Source: Arachis hypogaea (Eukaryota; Streptophyta; Magnoliopsida; Fabales; Fabaceae). From it: 64,000 nt of DNA. Of the stretch, positions 57,043 to 64,000 are shown in pieces. Every line of letters starts with the position of its first letter. Within the stretch, counting starts at the first letter, position 1. Position numbers and translations under genes: made by a program. The notes under the pieces were generated by a model. It saw nothing but the letters and a program-made list of their open reading frames with translations. It had not been told where the DNA came from and did no database searches. Location: NCBI RefSeq assembly GCF_003086295.3, contig NC_092048.1:38936425-39000424 (forward strand), in the 5' to 3' direction.

Positions 57043-58698
57043 CTATGTCCTAAGCCATTGTAAAACAATTTTATAAACCTTGTCACCAATCATTCTTTCA
57101 CCGAAAAAGCATTGAATGGGAAAGTGTCCATTCCGATTGCATAGTCTACAAAACCTTGGAGTTGCCTTTTTGTTAAAGTAGGTGGGATCTTGAAATCTTG
57201 TGTCATTAGAAGATGAAGCAATATTTTCAAAATGTGAATTTTCAGATTTATGAAACCCCAACCCAGCCTTATCATAAAGAGGTTTTTGACTAGCCAAGAT
57301 GTGATTTAAACTTTCAGAACTTTGTGTAAATTTGGCCAAGTCTTCCTCAAGTCTTTTAACCTTTTTAAGCAACTCTTCATTTTGTTTAAAACAGTCCACA
57401 TATGCAAGAACACAATGGTTACTTTCACAGCTCCTAACTTGGGCTCTTAACTGCTTATTTTCTTCAACAAGATCACAAGCAGTTTCGGCCTCTCTCACTT
57501 TTTCCTTTAGAAAACTGTTTTCGGCCTTAAGAATGGTAATTTGCTGTTCAAGTTCTTGATTTTCTAGCAGAAAACATCTTATTTTTTCAGAAAGGTGGTC
57601 TATCATAAGATGAAGATCTTCAGTGTTAGGGTTATGAAAGACTACCTGATCTATGTGGTCTGCCATGAGACATGTTTGTGACTTGGTCTCGGTTTCTTCA
57701 TCATCATCATCATCAGAATCATTCTCCAAGTCTTCTCATGTGGCCATCAGTCCTTTCTTCTTTCCTTTTTTCGGCTTTTCTTCCTTTTTCAGCTTGGGAC
57801 AATCAGATTTGAAATGCCCCATTTCCTTGCAATTATAGCAAGTTACCTTGCTAAGGTCTTTCTTTACTCTCCTTGTGCTGCTGCCTTTGCCTTTGAGCTT
57901 AGCCATTTTCCTGAATTTTTTTGCAAATAAAACAAACTCATTTTCAGAAGAGTTATCACTGGATTCATCATCCAGAGGGTTAGTCATAGAAGAAAATGCA
58001 ATTCCTTTCTTTTTTGTATCCTTTTTCAAATAGGTATTTTCAAAAGCAAGAAGATTTCCTCTCAAATCATCAAGAGTCATGGAGTCTAAGCTACTGCTCT
58101 CAGAAATAATTAAGGCTTTAGTTTCCCACTCTTTTATGAGACATCTCAACACTCTTCTCACTAGCACAGAATCAGAATGTGTAATTCCCAGAGCATCCAA
58201 GCCAACAATGATAGCATTGAACCGTTCGAACAGTTCATCAATGGACTCTCCTTCCTTCATTGCAAACATTTCATATTCTCTATTTAGCATATCTGTCCGA
58301 GTCTTCTTGACAATGGTGGTTCCTTCATGGGTGATTTGCAATTTGTCCCAGATTTCCTTTGCCGTTGTGCATCTTGATACCCGTCGGTACTCCTCGAAGC
58401 TGATAGCACAATTAAGCAGATTTATTGCCTTGGCATTTAATTCCACCTTCTTCCTATCTTTCTCGGTCCATCTTGCTTCTGGTTTGAGAGAAACAACTCC
58501 TTCTGCACTTGTGATAGTTGGAAATTGAGGCCCTTCGAGAATAATCTTCCAAAGTCTGTAATCCACTGCTTGTACGAATATCTTCATCCTCTCCTTCCAA
58601 TAGGTATAGTTTTTCCCATTGAAAAGAGGAGGTCTGTTGCTTGATTGACCTTCAGTTAGATTATAGGACAGCACATTTGCACCACTGTTTTCTGCCAT
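57043..58698 (-). pseudogene. S1 Gag with one nonsense change
   Basis: ATG at 58698 (MAENSGANV). The UBN2/copia-type Gag domain covers about residues 30-230 (YWKERMKIFVQAVD, ITHEGTTIVKKTRTDMLNREYEMF, SIDELFERFNAI). Then come a zinc knuckle CYNCKEMGHFKSDC and a Lys-rich stretch. A TGA at 57736-57738 (probably from TGG) ends the first part. The same frame continues 57729-57043 with an Asp-run, a long coiled coil (about 57600-57330) and a second knuckle-like motif CRLCNRNGHFPIQC. Two zinc motifs and a coiled coil are usual for Sirevirus Gag. Confidence 0.88.
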
Positions 58699-58740
58699 GA
58701 GGATCTTTACTCCAAGCTGCAAAGCTTGATCTCTTTGAGA

Positions 58741-58756
58741 CCAAGCTCTGATACCA
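58741..58756 (-). other. Primer binding site of S1 (initiator tRNA-Met)
   Basis: The minus strand reads TGGTATCAGAGCTTGG, complementary to plant initiator tRNA-Met over its first bases, two bases after the LTR end at 58759. Usual for Ty1/copia. Confidence 0.9.
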
Positions 58757-58785
58757 ATTGATGGTTTCAGTAGGGGTGTTCAAAA

Positions 58786-58960
58786 AATAACCAAAATGTG
58801 GTTAACCGGTTAAAAAACTATAACCACATTTTGGTTAACCAGTTTAATAAAACAATTTTAAAAACCATATCCATATTTTTTGAAATTGGTTAACCAAAAC
58901 CAAATTAAAAAAAACCGGTTTTTAACCGGTTAACCAAAACCAAAACCAAATTAAAAAAAC
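58786..58960. repeat. Left subterminal GGTTAACC/AACCGGTT repeats of H1
   Basis: Many copies of GGTTAACC, ACCGGTT and AACCAAAACC. The partner cluster is at 63895-64000. Such clusters are typical transposase-binding sites of hAT elements. Confidence 0.8.
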
Positions 58961-59425
58961 CTAAATCAAAACCTAATTTCAAATTCACTCTCCCAGACTT
59001 CGACAAAACCCAATTCACCCTTCTCCAGTTCGCCGTCGTCAACACTTCTTCTCCTCCGCTTCTCGCCGGAGCTCGCCGGTGGTTCGTCGGACCTCTACCT
59101 CTTCAAGCCTTCACCTTGATTCGTGACTCTGTCTCTCTGCCTCGACCTCCCATTCGCGACTCTGTCTTCACTTTGATTTTCCTGAGTATCTCTCTTTTAC
59201 GCTTCTCTTCTTCTTTCATCGGTGGCTCGCCGGAGCTCATCAATTGAGGTAAGCCTCCTCCTTGCCCTTGGTTCTGAGTTCTGAGTTGGATTTGTTATCT
59301 GGATTTTTTCTATTTTGTTGATTTGTTCTGTTATGTTTCTTTATTAGTATTCTTCTGACTTCTTCATTTTAATGGATTGAAAATGTACAGATTTTAAATC
59401 TCTCAGTATTGAACTCTTCATTTCA
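58961..59425 (+). promoter_or_regulatory. H1 transposase promoter/5'UTR with intron
   Basis: A C/T-rich leader with GCCGGAGCTCGCCGG words (59060-59080, 59220-59237) ends at a donor GAG/GTAAGC (59249). An acceptor GTACAG (59390) opens the exon that contains the ATG. No TATA chosen. Confidence 0.5.
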
Positions 59426-62400
59426 ATGGATCCTGCTGTAAGTTTCTTCTTCACTGTGGTTCACTTTTTGATTGGTTAAGACTTAATTAATTTGTGTGAA
59501 TTGAATGGAGAATTGTTCACATTTAGTTTTTGAATTCTGGTTATGTAAATGGCTTTGGCAATTCAAGTGCATATGTTCCTATTTTTCTGTGATCAAGCTT
59601 TTATTTTGTTTTATTTAATTTGTCAGTCATATGAAAAATCATTATTTAGTTGAAGAAAACTAACTTATCTTATACATGTTTCTGGCTTCTTTGTTCTGAT
59701 TTTTGTTGAAGAAATAATATGGATTTTTGTTCATCTCCTTTGATTTTGGTCCTGCATTCTTGTTTTACATTGTTCAATTTAATCTTTTGAAGTTAATTTG
59801 TTATATGCAATGCTTATAGCTATGAGTTTGCAGTGTGTAAGTTGGACTGAGAATCACTGTTATATGCTAGTTTTGTTGAGAAATATTTTGGTATATGGTT
59901 GTAGGATGAGTGACGTAGGAATGGAAACAGAGTGAACTGATAGAAATTTGTTATTTAGTACCAAATTCTGCTTAGAGATTTCTAACTTGAAGTACAGGTT
60001 CCTGCCAGATTCAAATATTGTAGGAAAACTATTCGACAAAATGTGAGGATTTAGCTCTTTTATGAAATTCCAGTGCTTCAGGAGAATAGAGGCAGGATAT
60101 TAATTGAGTCCTTGATCTAACATTAGATGAATTAATTAAAACAGTGATTGTACTTGAGAACAAGAACAACCACCGCCATTCAGTAACTTGTGTAGATTCT
60201 CCAAATGGCAGCATTGCATTCTTTCATAAACCATGTCATAGACCAAGTCCCTCAACTGGTGATACTGGTGATAGTGTTTGAAGTTGTCTAAGTAAGATTC
60301 TAAATTTAGCATTTTGATTGAGCAATGCAATAATGTCAAATTTCCATTCATCTCGTACTTGGTGGGTAGGTATATATGGTAGATAGAGAGTGGACAAGCA
60401 CATAACAAAAGGTCTTTAACTTTAACTGTTCATTTTGTTAGACATTGACCATTTGAGTCAAATACAGGCACATGACAAAAGAGTCATTAATTAATATTCT
60501 GATTTTTAATTAAAGGCACATTGTACCATGCATTTTACAACAATGGCAATAAGTGATTTTTAATTAAAAATTAACTAATCCAGTTTCAACTACAATCCAA
60601 GAGTCATTAATTTATATTCTGCCTTTTCCATCTAGTTCAGTAAGCTACACACTCTAGCTAATTTATATTAGGTCCCATCTTCTATTTGGTGATGAACATT
60701 ATTTGCTACTGACACGTACAATTTAAATGTGCTAATATGGCACTCTTAGCTGTTATATATAATTACACTTAGTTACCAATTACATATGCATCCCTGGCTA
60801 GCTTCACATGCTTTCTTAATTTCTTATTATTATTGTTAGTATTCACAATTTCTTATTATTGATACTGTACTTTCTGCCCGCTCCCTCATGAACCTGATGA
60901 TGATCATCATTATCACAAATACAAGATATATTCAAATTGTTATAAGTTTCTGAATTGGTATATATGTGTAGTTTCAAATTGATATAACTTATTCAGAAAC
61001 TTATTCACCTTTTGCACTTTGAATTGAGCTTGTTTGTACTTGTTTGTGAACATCAACATTTTGAACACCCCTGGAATCAGTTTCAAAGTATATGTATATA
61101 TTGTTTGAACTTGGCTTTGTGCTTGATAACTTTGCTTTGTTGAAGTATTTAATAATTAGATTTTATGGCTTCTTATTCAGAATGAGGTAGCCGATCGTGA
61201 TGTTCCCATATCAGAGTCTGCAGAGCATTCGGCTTCTACATTACCTCCTCTCCCAACCACATCATCTGAGCGCAAAAATCGATCAACAGTTTGGGACCAC
61301 TTCAAGAGAACATCTGATGATGAAAATAAGGCTCAATGTCAACACTGTTTGAAAGTGATCAAGTGCGGAAATGGAACAAGTGCAATGAGATCACATTTAA
61401 AGATTTGCATAAGCAATCCCGGTTCAGATAGAGGCAAACGACAGAAAACAGGCACATCGCCTAGCCCAGAAGCACAAGTGGGTAGGTTTGATGCAGAATA
61501 TGCCCGGGAAAAATTGATATCAATGTTTGTTCGCGAGGAGCTTCCTTTTAGATTTGTAGAAAGTCAAGGTTTCAAAGAATATTCGGCGGCTCTGCAACCA
61601 GGATTCAACACTCTTTCACGTATTACATTGGCACGTGACATCTTGATGCTCTATGAAACAAAGAAGGTTCAACTTCAAAAATACTTTTCCAGATACGGAG
61701 GAAGAGTTTGTCTTACAACTGATAACTGGAGTTCGTGTCAGAATATGGCATATATGTGTTTGACTGTTCATTTCATTGATGTGGACTGGAAGTTGCAAAA
61801 GAAAATACTAAATTTTTGCCAAGTCACCGGCCACACGGGAGAGATTATGGCTCAAAATGTTGAAGCTTGCTTGAATAGCTGGAAGTTGAACAAGATCTTG
61901 AGTTTGACAGTTGATAATGCATCGTCTAACGATGTAGGAGTTACGTATTTAAAAAAAAGGCTGATTTCTTGGAAGAGTTCAGTTTTGAATGGAGAGTATC
62001 TCCATATGAGGTGTTGTGCGCATATTTTAAACCTGATTGTGAAGGATGGATTGAAGGAGATCGATGATTCGGTCACCAAAATTCGGGATGCTGTGAAGTA
62101 TGTTAGATCCTCAAATTCAAGATTAACTAGGTTCAAGGCATGTATTGCACAAGAGAATATTCCACATAAGAGTCTTGTTTCCATAGATGTTGGAACGCGA
62201 TGGAACTCTACATATTTAATGTTAGTAGCAGCCTTAAAGCATCAGAAGGCATTTGAGCTATTAGAGATGCAAGACAAAAAATTTGTTGAAGAATTAAATA
62301 AGGGAAGAGGGGTACCTTCAATTCAAGATTGGGATTATGCTAAGTCCGTCTTACCGTTTTTAGAGATGTTTTACGATGCTACACTTCGCATCTCTGGATC

Positions 62401-63329
62401 TTCTTATGTCACTAGTAACTTATACATGAAAGAAGTGTTTGCTCTTGGAAGGAGGATTCAACAATATCGTGATGATGATGATTTGAGCATAAGTCTTATG
62501 GCAAGTAAGATGAAAGCAAAATACAACAAGTATTGGGGAAATGCAAAAACTATTAACATGTTGTTGTTAATTGCCGTAGTTCTAGATCCTTGCCATAAGT
62601 TGGATTATGTTGAGTGGTGCCTAGTTAATTCTTTTGGTGCGGAAGTGGGCGGTGAATTGAAGACAAAGTTGTCTTCTTGTCTTCATTCACTTTATAATTT
62701 ATATCAAGGTGCAGATGAAGGAAACCAAGATGATACCCTCTCCCAACCGAGTCCAAGTGATAAAGCCAAAGACATTTATGATATGGGGTTATATCGCCGA
62801 TCAACCGGTCGCAAATCCAATCTTAAATCTGAGCTTGATCGTTATTTGAATGAAGACTGTGAGCCAGATGATAAGCCTTTGGATATTCTAGGATGGTGGA
62901 AGGTTAACTCGAATCGGTTTTCCGTCCTAGCAAATATGGCACGGGACATATTGGCTATACCAGTTTCAACAGTAGCTTCCGAGTCTGCTTTTAGTATGGG
63001 GGGAAGAATCATCGATCAATATCGTAGCTCATTGACTCCTAAGATGGTAGAAGCCCTTGTATGTACCGAAGATTGGCTTAAAGGAGACTTTTTCTCTTCT
63101 CTTGCACCTGAGAATTTTGAAGAGCTTGAAAAGGTCGAGCAAGGTAAATTGAATATTAAATGTTTCTTAAATATATCATATGATTTACTTAGAAAATGTT
63201 TTAGTTTAACTTATAATTATAATTTTTTAAAAGTTATAATTATAGTTTTTTTTGTGTGCAGATTTGATTTTATCAGAGGACATTACTTGTTCAGTGGGTC
63301 CAGGTTCAATTGCGCTTGAGGATGACTAG
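59426..63329 (+). CDS. hAT transposase (680 aa, three coding exons)
   Basis: Coding exons 59426-59437 (MDPA), 61181-63143 and 63262-63329, phases 0 and 1. Donors GCT/GTAAGT and CAAG/GTAAAT; acceptors TTATTCAG and TGTGCAG. Total 2043 bases, no stop. N-terminal BED zinc finger (W42, F45, C57, C60, H76, C80). RNase H-like transposase core with CLTTDNWSS and SLTVDNASSND, likely carrying the two catalytic aspartates. C-terminal hAT dimerisation region at about 572-633 (ILGWWKVNSNRFSVLANMARDIL, VASESAFS, LTPKMVEALVCTEDWL), with the probable catalytic Glu near SES. It cuts and pastes H1 and relatives. The full frame suggests an active or recently active copy. Confidence 0.88.
59438..61180 (+). other. 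Large first coding intron of the hAT transposase
   Basis: 1.74 kb, AT-rich. It contains a near-duplicate AAGAGTCATTAATTaATATTCTG (60479 and 60600) and an internal copy of the terminal repeat, TTTTGAACACCCCT (61059-61072), in the sense expected for a right end. Confidence 0.65.
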
Positions 63330-63415
63330 AAAGTCTTGATTGTTTGTTTTCTTTAGTTATTCTAAACACTTAGGTGGTAAAGAGATTAGACTTGCTTTTT
63401 CATATATGATTAGAC

Positions 63416-63679
63416 TTGTTTATGTTTATGTTTGGTGATAGATCAAAGAAATTCAATACTCCATGGATGGGGATATTGGTGTCAACAATTATAGCAGTTG
63501 CAATGTCATTTTTGCTGTTGGAATTTGCATCGTTTCTTTGGCTTAGGAGAAAATTTCCATCGTTAAAGAGGCCTTTTGAAGTGCCATTGGGAATGAAGGG
63601 TTTGATCCCAATGTGCCTTATACCTTCTTTGCTCTTGGTGTATGTGATAAGTATTGCCACCAAAAATTTAGAAAAGTAA
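63416..63679 (+). pseudogene. Captured polyamine/amino-acid transporter fragment in H1
   Basis: Two pieces of a plant polyamine uptake transporter (LAT/PUT family, amino-acid/polyamine permease) are joined in one frame. The first is [17 protein letters not shown]; the second is [32 protein letters not shown] loop-plus-helix between them, present in the full protein, is missing at about 63510. The fragment ends at a stop at 63677-63679. It lies between the transposase and the right end of H1, has no promoter of its own that I can see, and is too short to transport anything. Identification is from memory of the family. Confidence 0.65.
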
Positions 63680-64000
63680 TTATTATTTACAATGGAAGGG
63701 ATTTCATTATTTACAAATGTTACTTGTATTATTTAGAAAGAAAAAAAATTAATTTTTAGATTAAAAAAAATTAATTTAAAAGAAAAAAGGTAAAAAATTT
63801 GGGTTTTTGTACGTAAAAATATTAATTTTTGTGTAAAAATTGGTTTTGGGGTGAAAAAACTAATTTTTTGGTATAAAAACAAATTTTTTAGTGTAAAAAC
63901 CGGTTAATTTTTTAAAACCGGTTTTTGTTTTAATAACCGATTAAAAACCGGTTTTATAATATGAAACCAATTTGGTTAATTAACCAATACTATATTTTTG
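63680..64000 (+). other. Right subterminal region of H1
   Basis: AT-rich, with AACCGGTT-type words (63900-63960) that mirror the left end. The terminal repeat itself is not reached. Confidence 0.75.

Larger units (their letters stand above)
49166..64000 (-). mobile_element. S1: Ty1/copia Sirevirus with env-like gene
   Basis: Minus strand: the 5' LTR lies beyond the right edge (only its last 13 bases, 58771-58759, are seen before H1). Then come the primer site, gag, pol, an env-like gene, several AAGGGGGAG polypurine tracts and the 3' LTR (51049 to 49166). The order gag-PR-IN-RT-RH-env-like and the repeated polypurine tracts identify the Sirevirus (SIRE/Maximus) lineage. The left target duplication would be CAAAT (49161-49165). 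H1 is a later insertion. Confidence 0.9.
58772..64000 (+). mobile_element. H1: hAT transposon, right end beyond window
   Basis: Starts with AGGGGTGTTCAAAA (58772-58785) inside the S1 5' LTR, replacing LTR sequence after TTTCAGT. The first 180 bp are packed with subterminal AACCGGTT words. The same words in inverted sense fill 63895-63960, so the right terminus should lie a few tens of bases past 64000. It encodes a full transposase and carries a transporter-gene fragment. Confidence 0.85.

Noticed and set aside
58772..61072. A complete small hAT element ended by the 14-bp inverted repeat
   Set aside because: No matching 8-bp target duplication, and Sirevirus LTR sequence does not resume after 61072; subterminal repeats show the true right end is near or past 64000.

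Overview
This is plant nuclear DNA, almost certainly from a legume and most likely Arachis (peanut or a wild relative). That guess rests on recollection: LTRs starting TGATGAGCGGATA and filled with CTGGCGTTCAACGCCAG-like words are typical of peanut intergenic DNA. I could not check it against a database. Only one ordinary host gene is visible. The rest is a deep nest of LTR retrotransposons plus one hAT DNA transposon.

Labels used below. R1-R4 are Ty3/gypsy elements of the Athila-like kind (tRNA-Asp-type primer site, gag-pol, then a third 'env-like' ORF). T1 and T2 are Tat-lineage gypsy remains. S1 is a Ty1/copia Sirevirus. H1 is a hAT transposon.

Left part (1-35718). An old Tat element (T1, + strand) keeps its 3' LTR and the start of an antisense gene. 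R4 (minus strand, from 34154 to beyond base 1) inserted into that gene. R4 has a 5' LTR, primer site, decayed gag-pol, a CG-rich palindrome array and the beginning of ORF3. R3 (5451-26906, minus) inserted into the leader of R4's ORF3, flanked by ACCAA on both sides. R1 (minus, 4740 to beyond base 1) inserted into R4's ORF3 itself. R2 (8594-20708, plus) inserted into ORF3 of R3, with target duplication GTAGC. R2 is complete and young: its two LTRs differ by only about a dozen bases. Its coding regions nevertheless carry several breaks.

Middle (35719-49165). This part holds AT-rich host DNA, a probable MITE, an array of GGCGTGCCACGCC words, a decayed Tat element (T2: archaeal-type RNase H, integrase, antisense ORF), and the host gene at 45299-47650. 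That gene has six exons, a predicted 571-aa product and a DUF1666 domain.

Right part (49166-64000). Sirevirus S1 (minus) has its 3' LTR, repeated polypurine tracts, env-like gene, pol, gag, primer site and a stub of its 5' LTR. H1 interrupts that stub and runs off the window. H1 carries an apparently intact spliced transposase and a captured fragment of a polyamine/amino-acid transporter gene.

The observations most worth following are these. (1) R3 appears to have LTRs in INVERTED orientation yet flush with a perfect 5-bp target duplication. (2) Arrays of short CpG-containing palindromes with about 31-bp spacing occur in Athila-like elements and also in the unrelated Sirevirus LTR; a sister class has about 50-bp spacing. 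(3) A hairpin with conserved AGGA loop but co-varying stems is followed by an AAGTTTGGTGTT/AAGTGTGGGGAGG tract at the 3' end of these elements. (4) The third ORFs of the gypsy and copia elements look related. (5) A pol-less element keeps a clean 521-aa ORF. (6) The hAT has captured a transporter fragment.
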